DNA from: Wenjunlia tyrosinilytica
Lineage (GTDB): Bacteria; Actinomycetota; Actinomycetes; Streptomycetales; Streptomycetaceae
Assembly: GCF_014646055.1 (NCBI RefSeq)
Contig: NZ_BMMS01000003.1
Location: 293,980 to 357,979, forward strand
DNA: 64,000 nucleotides
Reading direction: 5' to 3'
Of this stretch, positions 1-8,699 are shown one piece after another. How positions within the stretch are numbered: position 1 is the first letter of the stretch; the number at the start of each line of letters is the position of its first letter. Made by a program: the position numbers and the translations under genes. Below the pieces are notes generated by a model. The model saw nothing but the letters and a program-made list of their open reading frames with translations. It was not told the origin of the DNA and searched no databases.

Positions 1-884
1 CCGAACTCCACCAGCCACGCGTCCAGGCCGTGCCCGTAGGGGATCTCCAGCTCGTCCCACTCTGCGTCGACAGGTGCGGTCTCGAGCGCCTTGGCCCGCA
101 GCGGGTAGCCGGCCCCTCGGCGCAGCCGGATGCGGGCGGTCGAGGTGGCGCCCTCCCCGCCCCAGCGGGCGACCGCCTCGCGGACGTCCACATGGTCGGG
201 GACCTCGGTGCTGAAGGCGCCCGAGCGGGTGCGGACCCGGCTGGTGATCCGGCTGAGCCGGAAGACCCGCACATCCTTGCGTCCGCGGTCCCATCCGGCG
301 AGGTACCAGTGCCCGCGCCAGCACTCGAGCGCCCAGGGCTCCACGAGGCGCGACTCCGCCTGAGCCGCGTTGGACCTGCGGTAGTCGAAGGAGACCGGGC
401 GCCGGTCGCGGGCGGCGATCATCAGCGGCTCGAAGGCGGCCTCGTGGGCCGGGATGCGCGGCTCCAGCGCGCCCAGGTGCCCGTCGGAGGCGTCCTCGCC
501 GAACGGGACGCCTGCCGCCCGCAGCTTCTGCAGGGCGCCGCTGGCGGCCTCGGCGAGCCTGGCCTGCTGCCACACCTTGGCGGCCAGGCCCAGCGCCGCG
601 GCCTCCTCGGCGTCGAGGGCGACCTCGGGGAGCCGGTTGCGGTCCCGGCGGGCCAGATAGCCGACCTCGTCGTCGCCGCCCTCGGCGGTCTCGATGATCA
701 GGCCCAGCTCACGGAGATCGTCCTTGTCCCGCTCGAACATCCGGTTGAAGGCTTCGTCGGAGCCGCCGTCGAGCTCCCGATAGGCCTCGATGGAGGCCCG
801 CAGCTCGCGCTTGCTCAGCGGCCGTGCGGTGTTCATCAGGCACAGCGCCAGATTCATCAGCCGCTCGGCTTTGGCAATCGCCAT
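1..884 (-). CDS. pafB: WYL-domain transcriptional regulator PafB (partial, 3' end outside window)
   Basis: 294 codons are visible and the gene runs off the left edge. The ATG at 884 (MAIAKAERLMNLALCLM) follows a GAAGGG site. The first 60 or so residues form a winged helix-turn-helix. A WYL-type sensor domain follows, with FDYRRSNAAQAESRLVEPW at about residues 165-185 and a Trp/Arg-rich stretch (CWRGHWYLAGWDRGRKDVRVFRL is split across its beta strands). In actinobacteria PafB pairs with PafC as a transcription factor of the DNA-damage response and is encoded next to pafA, which fits the neighbours here. pafC would lie just beyond position 1. The order pafA, two FKBPs, pafB is the usual Streptomyces order. 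Function is inferred from family and context. Confidence 0.88.
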   Translation of the reverse strand, partial: MAIAKAERLMNLALCLMNTARPLSKRELRASIEAYRELDGGSDEAFNRMFERDKDDLRELGLIIETAEGGDDEVGYLARRDRNRLPEVALDAEEAAALGLAAKVWQQARLAEAASGALQKLRAAGVPFGEDASDGHLGALEPRIPAHEAAFEPLMIAARDRRPVSFDYRRSNAAQAESRLVEPWALECWRGHWYLAGWDRGRKDVRVFRLSRITSRVRTRSGAFSTEVPDHVDVREAVARWGGEGATSTARIRLRRGAGYPLRAKALETAPVDAEWDELEIPYGHGLDAWLVEF

Positions 885-978
885 CCGACACCCTTCTCGT
901 CCAACACCCGCCCCGGAGACGGGAGCCGCCGCCCCCGACCGCTCGACCGTACCGCCACCGGAGCACCCGGCAAAAGCG

Positions 979-1018
979 GAGGCCCCTCCCGGCCGCGGTC
1001 GGCGGCGGGAGGGGCCTC
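979..1018 (-). terminator. Rho-independent terminator downstream of the FKBP genes
   Basis: A perfect 12-bp stem (979-990 GAGGCCCCTCCC with 1007-1018) has a GC-rich 16-nt loop. Reading on the minus strand it is followed by CGCTTTTG. It lies 37 bases after the small FKBP gene and before pafB, so it separates the two transcription units. Confidence 0.75.
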
Positions 1019-1054
1019 GGCCCGGTCACGGCCGGTGCGGCCGCGCGGTGGTGC

Positions 1055-1426
1055 TCAGACTCCGAGCAGGTCCACGACGAAGATCAGCGTCTCGCCCGGC
1101 TTGATCGCCGGGGTCGGGCTCTGGTCGCCGTAGGCGAGGTGCGCCGGGATGGTCAGCTGGCGGCGCCCGCCGACCTTCATGCCCTGCACGCCCTGGTCCC
1201 AGCCCGCGATGACCCGGCCGCCGCCCAGCGGGAAGCGGAAGGGAGCGCCGCGGTTCCAGCTCGCGTCGAACTCCTCACCGGTGCTGAAGGAGACACCCAC
1301 GTAGTGGACGGTGACGGTCTGGCCGGCCTTGGCCACCTCGCCGTCTCCCTCCCAGATGTCCTTGATCTCCAGCTCGGCCGGAGGCTCGCCCTCGGGGAAG
1401 TCGATCAGCGGCTTCTCGATGCTCAC
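1055..1426 (-). CDS. FKBP-type peptidyl-prolyl cis-trans isomerase, single domain
   Basis: A 123-residue protein made of one FKBP domain and no signal peptide, so cytosolic. Family features are VTVHYVGVSFSTGEEFDASW (residues 38-57), the FPLGGGRVIAGWDQGVQGMKVG core that forms the FK506-binding pocket, and the IPAHLAYGD loop. It would catalyse prolyl isomerisation during protein folding. The GTG at 1426 is preceded by GAGGAG. It is 40 bases downstream of a second, secreted FKBP gene on the same strand, so the two are probably cotranscribed. Confidence 0.93.
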   Translation of the reverse strand: MSIEKPLIDFPEGEPPAELEIKDIWEGDGEVAKAGQTVTVHYVGVSFSTGEEFDASWNRGAPFRFPLGGGRVIAGWDQGVQGMKVGGRRQLTIPAHLAYGDQSPTPAIKPGETLIFVVDLLGV

Positions 1427-1466
1427 GAAAACTGCTCCTCAGTAGGTTCAGCGCCTGCGAACAGTC

Positions 1467-2381
1467 TTACACCACGCCCAGGACGTCGACCACGAAGATC
1501 ACGTCCGAGCCGACCTGCTTCTGCTGCTCCTTGGGGAGCTTGCCCTGCGGAACGACGATCAGGACCCGGCTGCCGACCTTCTGGCCCTTGAGGCCTTCCT
1601 TCCAGCCCGGAAGCTGCGCCACCGGCACCGCCTGGGGGCCGCTCTGCGACCAGGTGTCGCCGCCGGACTTGCCGTTCTTCCACAGGACGGCCTCGTAGTT
1701 CGCCAGGACGGTGTCCTTCTCGCCCACCGCCTTGCCGTCACCCTGGATGATCGTCTTCGAGACGATGTCCGTGGGGGCCTTCCTGCCCTTGGGGACGGTC
1801 ACCTTCGGGGCCGTGCCGTCGGTGTTGGCGCCGACCTTGGGCAGGTTCGCGTCGGTCTGCGGGACCGCCTTGCCGGTCGGCTTCGTCGAGTAGGCGTTCT
1901 TCAGGTCGACGACGAAGACCAGTGTGGAGTTGGCGGGGATGTTCTGCTGGGCCTGAGCCCCGTAGCCCTTGTCCGGCGGGATGACCAGCTCGACGCGGCT
2001 GCCGATGTTCTGGCCGACCAGGCCCTCGTCCCAGCCCTTGATGACCTTGCCGGTGCCCACCTCGAACGTGATCGGCTTGCCGCGGTCGTAGCTGTTGTCG
2101 AAGACCTTGCCGTCCCAGGTCTGCCCCAGGTAGTGCGAGTTCAGCACCTCGCCCTTCTTCAGGGCGGGGCCGGTGCCCTTGTGCAGGACCTTGACCTTGA
2201 GCTCCTTGGGCGGGTCGCCCTCGCCCTTGGCCACCTTGGGCTTCTTGCCCGGCTCTCCGGTGACGGCGGGGATGCCCCCGCTCTTGCCCGAGCTGGACGA
2301 GTTGCTGCTGTCGTCGCCCCCGCAGGCCGCGGCGGAGGCGACGAGCAGGGGGACGGCCAGTAGGGCGGCGATTCGGCGCAC
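1467..2381 (-). CDS. Secreted lipoprotein with two FKBP-type prolyl isomerase domains
   Basis: 304 residues. The N-terminus is a lipoprotein signal ending SAAAC, with the lipidated Cys at residue 20, followed by a Ser/Asn-rich linker. The first FKBP domain (about 65-165) keeps the LNSHYLGQTWDGKVFDNSYD and KVIKGWDEGLVGQNIGSRVE signatures. The second (about 195-304) is more divergent: its pocket reads QLPGWKEGLKGQKVGSRV. It probably acts on exported proteins at the outer face of the membrane. The GTG at 2381 follows GAGGGAT. The gene lies between pafA and the small cytosolic FKBP. Confidence 0.9.
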   Translation of the reverse strand: MRRIAALLAVPLLVASAAACGGDDSSNSSSSGKSGGIPAVTGEPGKKPKVAKGEGDPPKELKVKVLHKGTGPALKKGEVLNSHYLGQTWDGKVFDNSYDRGKPITFEVGTGKVIKGWDEGLVGQNIGSRVELVIPPDKGYGAQAQQNIPANSTLVFVVDLKNAYSTKPTGKAVPQTDANLPKVGANTDGTAPKVTVPKGRKAPTDIVSKTIIQGDGKAVGEKDTVLANYEAVLWKNGKSGGDTWSQSGPQAVPVAQLPGWKEGLKGQKVGSRVLIVVPQGKLPKEQQKQVGSDVIFVVDVLGVV

Positions 2382-2444
2382 GTGAATCCCTCAAGACGCG
2401 AAGTGGTCGGACATCGGTGAACGAGAGCCACTCTAGCCACGACG

Positions 2445-2488
2445 CACGGCGGCGGCGGTGCACGCTGACACGCACCGCCGCCGCCGTG
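2445..2488 (-). terminator. Strong hairpin terminator after pafA
   Basis: A perfect 17-bp stem (2445-2461 with 2472-2488) and a 10-nt loop start 15 bases after the pafA stop codon. There is no clear T tract, as is common for actinobacterial terminators. Confidence 0.7.
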
Positions 2489-2503
2489 TGACCCGCCGGA
2501 GCC

Positions 2504-3865
2504 CTACATTCCGGCGATGAGCTTCTCCACCCTGTCGTCCACGGAGCGGAACGGGTCCTTGCAGAGCACCGTGCGCTGCGCCTGGTCGTTCAGCTTCAAG
2601 TGAACCCAGTCGACCGTGAAGTCCCGGCGCTGTTCCTGGGCCCGCCGGATGAAGTCCCCGCGCAGCCGTGCCCGGGTCGTCTGGGGCGGCACGGACTTGG
2701 CCTCGAAGATCTTCAGGTCATTGCAGATCCGGGCCGCCTGGCCGCGCTTCTCCAGCAGGTAGTACAGGCCCCTGCGGCGGTGGATGTCGTGGTAGGCGAG
2801 GTCGATCTGGGCGATCCTGGGGTGCGACATCGTGATGTTGTCCCGGGAGCGGTACCGCTCGATGAGCTGGTACTTCATGACCCAGTCGATCTCGGTGCCG
2901 ATCCTGGCGAGGTCGCCGCTCTTGATCGCCTCGAGGGTGCGTCCCCACAGCTCGAGGACCTGCTCGACGATGCCGGTGCGGATGCCGCGGCGCTCGGCGA
3001 AGTCGACGGCCTTGGAGTAGTACTCCTCCTGGATGTCCAGGGCGGACGCCTCCCGGCCGCTGGCGAGGCGGACCTTGCGGCGCCCGCTTATGTCATGGCT
3101 GACCTCGCGGATCGCCCGGATGGGGTTCTCCAGGGTGAGGTCGCGCATGACGGTGCCCGCCTCGATCATGCGCAGCACCAGGTCGGTGGCGCCGACCTTG
3201 AGGAGCATGGTCGTCTCGGACATGTTGGAGTCGCCCACGATCACATGCAGGCGCCGGTAGCGCTCGGCGTCGGCGTGGGGCTCGTCCCTGGTGTTGATGA
3301 TCGGACGCGAGCGGGTGGTGGCGGAGCTGACGCCCTCCCAGATGTGCTCGGCGCGCTGGCTGACGCAGTACACCGCCCCGCGGGGGGTCTGGAGCACCTT
3401 GCCGGCCCCGCACAGCAGCTGGCGGGTGACGAGGAACGGGATGAGGATGTCCGCGAGACGGGAGAACTCCCCGTGCCGGGCCACCAGGTAGTTCTCGTGG
3501 CAGCCGTACGAGTTACCGGCCGAGTCGGTGTTGTTCTTGAACAGGTAGACGTCGCCGGCGATGCCTTCTTCGTGCAGGCGTCGCTCGGCGTCGACGAGGA
3601 GGCCCTCGAGGATACGCTCGCCTGCCTTGTCGTGGGTGACCAGCTCGGTCACATTGTCGCACTCAGGAGTGGCGTACTCCGGGTGCGAGCCCACGTCGAG
3701 GTAGAGGCGGGCGCCGTTGCGCAGAAACACATTGCTGCTGCGGCCCCAGGAAACGACACGGCGGAACAGGTACCGCGCCACTTCGTCCGGGGAGAGTCGC
3801 CGCTGCCCCCGGAACGTGCACGTGACGCCGTACTCGTTCTCCAACCCGAAAATGCGGCGGTCCAT
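2504..3865 (-). CDS. pafA: Pup--protein ligase PafA
   Basis: 453 residues, the usual length. PafA uses ATP to join the C-terminal Glu of Pup to lysines of proteins destined for the proteasome. The glutamine-synthetase-like fold is evident from GLENEYG (residues 7-13), [14 protein letters not shown] with the expected catalytic Asp57, [19 protein letters not shown], and [20 protein letters not shown]. The short loop after RNGARLY, without the insertion found in Dop, separates it from its paralogue at 8700-10211. The ATG at 3865 gives [13 protein letters not shown], the standard PafA start. Confidence 0.97.
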   Translation of the reverse strand: MDRRIFGLENEYGVTCTFRGQRRLSPDEVARYLFRRVVSWGRSSNVFLRNGARLYLDVGSHPEYATPECDNVTELVTHDKAGERILEGLLVDAERRLHEEGIAGDVYLFKNNTDSAGNSYGCHENYLVARHGEFSRLADILIPFLVTRQLLCGAGKVLQTPRGAVYCVSQRAEHIWEGVSSATTRSRPIINTRDEPHADAERYRRLHVIVGDSNMSETTMLLKVGATDLVLRMIEAGTVMRDLTLENPIRAIREVSHDISGRRKVRLASGREASALDIQEEYYSKAVDFAERRGIRTGIVEQVLELWGRTLEAIKSGDLARIGTEIDWVMKYQLIERYRSRDNITMSHPRIAQIDLAYHDIHRRRGLYYLLEKRGQAARICNDLKIFEAKSVPPQTTRARLRGDFIRRAQEQRRDFTVDWVHLKLNDQAQRTVLCKDPFRSVDDRVEKLIAGM

Positions 3866-3923
3866 GAGTGAACATTACGCCCGAAGGCCCGGTCTGAAAC
3901 CGGGTTGGACCGCCCCGGTTCGA

Positions 3924-5153
3924 TCACTTGTCTGCGAGTGACGCTGCGACAGGTTCAGGGCTGGACCGATCGGCGTGCCCGGCGAGACCGCGCCCGGTGA
4001 CGAGAAGGACGAGCAGAGCGACGATTCCGCCCGCTCCGGCGACGGCGTAGCCCGCAACGATTCCCCCGTACTGGGCGGCCGGACCCGCGGCCGCCGTGCC
4101 GATGGAGGCGCCGACGCCGAAGGCGGTCACCAGCCAGGAGAAGGCCTCGGTGACCGTGCCGACCGGGGCATGGCGGTCGACCACGACGAAGGCGCAGGCC
4201 AGGACGGGCGCCAGGAAGACCCCGGAGATCCCGCTCAGGACGATCATCGCGGCCAGGCCGGGGACGAGGGACAGCGGCAGGTAGCACACGGCCAGGCCCA
4301 CCATGAGGAGCTTCAGGCGGCGCTCGGGTGTGCCGCGCCACTTGCGGGAGCCGTAGACCAGGCCGCCGGTGAGGGCGCCCGCGCCGAGGGCGGCGAGCAG
4401 CCAGCCCGCCTGCGTCCCGCCGCCGTGCTCGTCCGCGTAGGCGACGCTGGAGACCGCTATGGAGCCGAGGGCGACGCCCACGAAGAACAGGGAGGCGAAC
4501 AGCACCCGCAGCCCAGGGGCCCGCAGAGCGCCGAGCCAGTGGGGCTCGCGCGCCTCGCCCCGCCAGTCACGGGAGGGTCGGGAGGTGACGACGACGAGCG
4601 TCCCGGCGACGCCGAGCAGGCCGGTGACGACCAGCGCGGTGGCCTCGGAGGCCCACGCGACCACGAGGGTGACCAGCAGGGGGCCGATGGCGAACATGAC
4701 CTCCTGGGCGGAGGCGTCCAGCGCGTAGGCGGCGTGCACCTGGTCGTCACGGCGCAGCACGCTCGGCCACAGGGCCCGCAGGCCCGCCTCCAGGGGCGGG
4801 GTGAACAGACCGGCCACGACGACCGCGACCGCGGCGAGGACCACGGGGTGGGGCCCGACGGCGGCGAAGAGGGCGAACCCGGCCGCGGACAGCAGGGCGG
4901 AGCCCGCCATCACGGCGGACTGGCCGCGCTTGTCGACGGCCCGGCCGAGCAGTGGCTGCCCGATGGCGGTGGCGACGCCGTAGAGGGCGGACAGCGCGCC
5001 GGCGAGGGTGTAGTCGCCGCCCTCGGCCCGGGTGAACAGCACGATGGCCAGCGCGGCCATGGCATTCGGCAGCCGCCCAAGCAGCGTGCCGCCGAGCAGG
5101 CGGGCCGCGTGCCGGGTGCGCAGCATGTCGAAATACCCCGTGCCTTCGGCCAT
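3924..5153 (-). CDS. MFS transporter
   Basis: A 409-residue major facilitator protein with about 12 hydrophobic segments and short polar loops. Arg/Asp motifs between helices 2 and 3 (LLGRAVDKRGQSAV) match the family's motif A. The substrate cannot be told from sequence; drug or metabolite export is the usual guess. The ATG at 5153 follows GGAAGG. It is divergent from a LacI-type regulator 97 bases away, which probably controls it. It sits inside the Pup-proteasome region but has no obvious link to protein turnover. Confidence 0.88.
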   Translation of the reverse strand: MAEGTGYFDMLRTRHAARLLGGTLLGRLPNAMAALAIVLFTRAEGGDYTLAGALSALYGVATAIGQPLLGRAVDKRGQSAVMAGSALLSAAGFALFAAVGPHPVVLAAVAVVVAGLFTPPLEAGLRALWPSVLRRDDQVHAAYALDASAQEVMFAIGPLLVTLVVAWASEATALVVTGLLGVAGTLVVVTSRPSRDWRGEAREPHWLGALRAPGLRVLFASLFFVGVALGSIAVSSVAYADEHGGGTQAGWLLAALGAGALTGGLVYGSRKWRGTPERRLKLLMVGLAVCYLPLSLVPGLAAMIVLSGISGVFLAPVLACAFVVVDRHAPVGTVTEAFSWLVTAFGVGASIGTAAAGPAAQYGGIVAGYAVAGAGGIVALLVLLVTGRGLAGHADRSSPEPVAASLADK

Positions 5154-5176
5154 GCCCGTGCCTTCCGTCCTAGGGT

Positions 5177-5188
5177 GTTACGTATAAC
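5177..5188. promoter_or_regulatory. Candidate operator between the MFS and LacI-type genes
   Basis: GTTA-CGTA-TAAC is a short inverted repeat in the 97-base divergent intergenic region, 24 bases upstream of the MFS start. LacI-family proteins bind short palindromes in such positions. Assignment to this regulator is inference. Confidence 0.35.
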
Positions 5189-5250
5189 CCACCGCGCCAT
5201 AAGTACCATGGCCGCCAGCGAGAGGTCCACCGCGATACGGAGGCGCCAGC

Positions 5251-6312
5251 GTGCGCAGCACGAGAACGGCACCGCGTGGAGCCCGTCCGACCAGCAAGGA
5301 CGTGGCCCGGGCGGCCGGCGTCTCGCAGGCCACCGTCTCGCTCGTGCTGGGCGGCAAATGGCAGGGGCGGGTCGCCGAACGCACCGCGGTGTCGGTGCGC
5401 GAAGCGGCACAGGCGCTGGGCTACCGGCCCAACCTCGCCGCCCGCAACCTCCGCCTGGGCGGCACCCGCACCGCGCTCCTGGTCGTGCCCGCCCTGACGA
5501 ACGAGTTCTTCGGCGGCGTCTACACCGGCGCCGCCCGGGTGGCCGCCGAGCACGGCTTCGGCGTCGTGCTCTACCCCTCCCCCGAGGGTATCGGCCCCGC
5601 CCGGGATCCGTTCGACTCCGCCAGGGCGACCCTGGACGGCGTCATCGCGTCCTCGATGGCGGCGGAGGCGGTGGAGGCCCTACGAGGCCCCGCGGGCGGC
5701 GGCGCACTCCCGCTGGTGATGCTCGACAGCGCCCCGCTGCCGGACGCGGGCGAACTGACGGCCGCGGTGAACCACGACGTGGCCGACGGCATGCGCCAGG
5801 TCGTCGAACACCTTCTCTCGCTCGGCCACCGAAGGATCACGCACGTGGCGGCGGCCGTGGACTCCTGGACCTTCCGCGTCCGCGAGGACGCCTTCGCGGC
5901 GGCCATGGGCGCGGTACCGGGCACTCATGCGGCGAGCGAACCGGCGGCACTGACCGTCATGGGCGGCCAGGCGGCAGCGGAGCGCGCCCTCACCCGCCCC
6001 GGCCCCCGCGCCACGGCACTGGTGTGCGACGACGACATCCTGGCGGCGGGAGCCTGCAAGGCGGCACGGCGCCTGGGACTGTCGGTCCCGGGCGATGTGT
6101 CGGTGACGGGCTTCGACGACCTCTCACTGGCGACGGCTCTGGACCCGGAGCTCACCACGGTGCGGCTGCCCGCCCAGGAACTGGGAGCACGCGGCATGTC
6201 GGCCCTCCTTGCCCTCCTGGAGGCCCGGCCACTCGACGAGCCCCGATTGCCCGTCCATCTGGTCTCCCGGGGCTCCACGGCCCCACCCAGCGCCCCCGCG
6301 CCCCCGGACTGA
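5251..6312 (+). CDS. LacI-family transcriptional regulator
   Basis: 353 residues. The N-terminal helix-turn-helix (about 15-65) contains SKDVARAAGVSQATVSLVLGG and the hinge-type YRPNLAARNLR. The periplasmic-binding-protein-like effector domain follows (TALLVVPALTNEFFGGVYTG ... GFDDLSLATALDPELTTVRLP). It would repress the divergent MFS gene and itself until a small molecule, probably a sugar-like compound, binds. The GTG at 5251 follows GGAGG at the right distance. The effector is unknown. Confidence 0.92.
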   Translation: MRSTRTAPRGARPTSKDVARAAGVSQATVSLVLGGKWQGRVAERTAVSVREAAQALGYRPNLAARNLRLGGTRTALLVVPALTNEFFGGVYTGAARVAAEHGFGVVLYPSPEGIGPARDPFDSARATLDGVIASSMAAEAVEALRGPAGGGALPLVMLDSAPLPDAGELTAAVNHDVADGMRQVVEHLLSLGHRRITHVAAAVDSWTFRVREDAFAAAMGAVPGTHAASEPAALTVMGGQAAAERALTRPGPRATALVCDDDILAAGACKAARRLGLSVPGDVSVTGFDDLSLATALDPELTTVRLPAQELGARGMSALLALLEARPLDEPRLPVHLVSRGSTAPPSAPAPPD

Positions 6313-6503
6313 CCCCTCGCACGGGGAGCGCGCCCGGCGCACACGCGCGATCGTACCGTCCTGCGCCGAACCATCCCTCGACCAGGACGCCCCCGTCCCC
6401 TGGGAACGCCCCGCCTGCCCGCCTCGCCTCGCGGCCGACACCCGCACCAGCGAGAAGCCGCGCCCGGACAACCCAACCCGTCCGGACGCGGCCTTCCCGC
6501 AAA

Positions 6504-7301
6504 TTACTCTTCTTCTGTCCCGGACGCCCCCGAGGCCTCCGAGCCCTCGGCCGCATCCTCGTCCTCATCGGCCTCGTCCGACGACCCCGCGCCCACAGCC
6601 GCCGTGCCATCCAGAAGCCGGGCCAACTGCCGGCCCAGCACCCGCTTGAACTTCCGCTGCTGCGGACGCGTCCGGTCCAGCACCGCCACTTCGAGCTGCT
6701 CCGGGGTGATCGTCCTGTCGCTGCCGTTGTTGTCGCGGGCCAGCGACTCCACCGCCAGCTTCAGGGCCTCCGCCAGGGACATCCCCTCACGGTGGCGCTC
6801 CTCGAGGAAGCTGCTGATCTGATCGGCGTTGCCACCGATCGCGACCGTCCCGTGCTCGTCCACGACCGACCCGTCGTGCGGGAGCCGGTAGATCTGATCG
6901 TCCTCGGGGCCGGCCCCGACCTCGGCGACGATCAGCTCCACCTCATAGGGCTTCTCCCCCACGCTGGAGAAGATGTTGCCCAGCGCCTGCGCGTAGACGT
7001 TCGCCAGCCCCCTGGCATTGACGTCCGCCCGGTCGTACGAGTAGCCGCGCAGGTCGGCGTACCGCACTCCCGCGATCCGCAGGTTCTCGAACTCGTTGTA
7101 CTTGCCCACCGCCGCGAAGGCGATCCGGTCGTAGATCTCGCTGACCTTGTGCAGCGCGCGGGACATGTTCTCGGCGACGAAGACGATGCCGTCGGCGTAC
7201 TGGAGCACCACCACGCTGCGACCGCGCGCGATGCCCTTGCGGGCGAACTCGGCCCGATCCGCCATGGCCTGCTGGGGTGAGACGTAGAACGGCGTCGACA
7301 C
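6504..7301 (-). CDS. prcA: 20S proteasome alpha subunit PrcA
   Basis: 265 residues. Alpha-type signature at the N-terminus: [20 protein letters not shown], then [19 protein letters not shown]. It has no catalytic Thr, as expected for the outer ring that gates entry and docks the ARC ATPase. The C-terminal 35 residues are highly acidic ([11 protein letters not shown], ending EEE). It starts at GTG 7301 behind AAGGGAC. It is downstream of prcB in the same operon, with an unusual 18-bp tandem repeat between them. Confidence 0.97.
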   Translation of the reverse strand: MSTPFYVSPQQAMADRAEFARKGIARGRSVVVLQYADGIVFVAENMSRALHKVSEIYDRIAFAAVGKYNEFENLRIAGVRYADLRGYSYDRADVNARGLANVYAQALGNIFSSVGEKPYEVELIVAEVGAGPEDDQIYRLPHDGSVVDEHGTVAIGGNADQISSFLEERHREGMSLAEALKLAVESLARDNNGSDRTITPEQLEVAVLDRTRPQQRKFKRVLGRQLARLLDGTAAVGAGSSDEADEDEDAAEGSEASGASGTEEE

Positions 7302-7336
7302 CGGCTATCCGTCCCTTTCTGTCAGTGGCGATTGCA

Positions 7337-7399
7337 TCCGCCGGATCACTGGAGTCCGCCGGAGCCCTTGCGTCCGCCGGATCGCAAGAGTCCGCCGGA
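7337..7399. repeat. 18-bp tandem repeat in the prcB-prcA gap
   Basis: TCCGCCGGA occurs four times, at 7337, 7355, 7373 and 7391, exactly 18 bases apart, between the prcB stop and the prcA start. The unit length is six codons. In the prcB frame beyond its TAA the repeat would read as a degenerate hexapeptide (IRRT-type units) up to the next stop. Confidence 0.85.
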
Positions 7400-7403
7400 T
7401 CAC

Positions 7404-8249
7404 TTACAGCACGGGGGCCATCGGCCCGTTCGGATGCTCCAGGCGCCTGGCGTGCACCGCCCGGGCCACCTCGGAGACCTCGTCCTCGGACAGCTTGTTG
7501 AAGCCCTCCTCGGTGAGCACCGTGACAATCGGGAAGATCTTGCGGGCCAGGTCGGGACCGCCCGTCGCCGAGTCGTCGTCCGCCGCGTCGTACAGCGCCT
7601 GCACGACGAGAGTGATCGCCTGCTGCTGGGTGAGGTCGTCGCGGTAGAGCTTCTTCATCGCTCCGCGGGCGAAGACCGAGCCGGAGCCCGTCGACGCGAA
7701 GCCGTACTCCTCGGAGCGACCGCCGGTGATGTCGTACGAGAAGATCCGGCCCTTCTCGCGGTCCAGGTCGTAGCCCGCGAAGAGCGGCACCACGGCCAGG
7801 CCCTGCATGGCCATGCCCAGGTTCCCCCGGATCATGGTGGACAGCCGGTTGGCCTTGCCCTCCAGGGAGAGCACGGAGCCCTCGATCTTCTCGTAGTGCT
7901 CCAGTTCGAGCTGGAAGAGCTTCACCATTTCCACGGCGAGGCCCGCCGTGCCCGCGATGCCCACCGCGGAGTACTCGTCGGCCGGGAAGACCTTCTCGAT
8001 GTCGCGCTGCGCGATCACGTTGCCCATCGTGGCGCGACGGTCACCGGCGAGCACGACGCCGCCGGGGAAGGTCGCGGCGACAATGGTCGTCCCGTGCGGG
8101 GCCTCGACGGCGCCCTTCACCGGCGCCACATTCAGCCGTCCGGGGACCAGCTCCGGCTGGTGCTCGGCCAGGAACTCCAGGAACGAGGACGAGCCGGGCG
8201 TCAGGAAGGCAGCAGGTAGACGTCCGGTGCCGTCTGGGTTGACTGCCAC
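7404..8249 (-). CDS. prcB: 20S proteasome beta subunit PrcB (catalytic)
   Basis: 281 residues with a propeptide of about 53 residues ending EAPHG. Autocleavage before [11 protein letters not shown] would expose Thr54 as the N-terminal nucleophile. GDRRATMGN carries the beta-type core, and the SGS segment ([13 protein letters not shown]) lies further on. It forms the inner proteolytic rings of the proteasome that degrades pupylated proteins. The GTG at 8249 is close behind AAGGAG. The gene precedes prcA and follows pup on the same strand. Confidence 0.97.
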   Translation of the reverse strand: MAVNPDGTGRLPAAFLTPGSSSFLEFLAEHQPELVPGRLNVAPVKGAVEAPHGTTIVAATFPGGVVLAGDRRATMGNVIAQRDIEKVFPADEYSAVGIAGTAGLAVEMVKLFQLELEHYEKIEGSVLSLEGKANRLSTMIRGNLGMAMQGLAVVPLFAGYDLDREKGRIFSYDITGGRSEEYGFASTGSGSVFARGAMKKLYRDDLTQQQAITLVVQALYDAADDDSATGGPDLARKIFPIVTVLTEEGFNKLSEDEVSEVARAVHARRLEHPNGPMAPVL

Positions 8250-8342
8250 ACGACTCCTTCCACATATGGGGTGGCCCGACGCTGCGCGCCGGGCCGATCT
8301 TTCATCAGCTCTGCACGGACCTTACCCACGGGGATCCGGGGG

Positions 8343-8561
8343 CTACTGGCCGCCCTTTTGGACGAACGAACGCACGAAGTCCTCGGCGTTCTCCTCCAGG
8401 ACGTCGTCGATCTCGTCCAGGACGCTGTCCACGTCGTCCGAGAGCTTCTCCTGGCGTTCCTTGAGGTCCTCGGAGGCCTGCGCGTCCTGCGCGGTCTCCT
8501 CGGCCTCCTCGGTCGAACGTGTGGCCCGCTGCTGGCTGCCGCCTGTGTCCTTGGTCGCCAT
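8343..8561 (-). CDS. pup: Prokaryotic ubiquitin-like protein Pup
   Basis: 72 residues from the ATG at 8561 (MATKDTGGSQQRATRST). An upstream in-frame start at 8591 would add ten residues not typical of the family. Pup is disordered and acidic, and its conserved C-terminal half (SDDVDSVLDEIDDVLEENAE, then FVRSFVQKGGQ) binds the ARC coiled coil. It ends in Gln, so Dop must deamidate it to Glu before PafA can conjugate it. It sits between dop and prcB. Confidence 0.97.
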   Translation of the reverse strand: MATKDTGGSQQRATRSTEEAEETAQDAQASEDLKERQEKLSDDVDSVLDEIDDVLEENAEDFVRSFVQKGGQ

Positions 8562-8699
8562 GTCCTTCACCCCGCTCGGTTTGACGTACAAGATCAGACC
8601 CTACAAGCGGAGCCGCCTTCCGGCCCCGCCGTCCGCACATTTGCTCAACGTCCGGCATGCCCCTTGATGATTCCCGGAATCGGCCTCTTTCAGCCGCGT

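Noticed and set aside
3975..7280. An 1101-codon plus-strand frame over the MFS, LacI and prcA genes
   Set aside because: It crosses well-supported genes, has no recognisable domain, and its composition is typical of an out-of-frame GC-rich reading.
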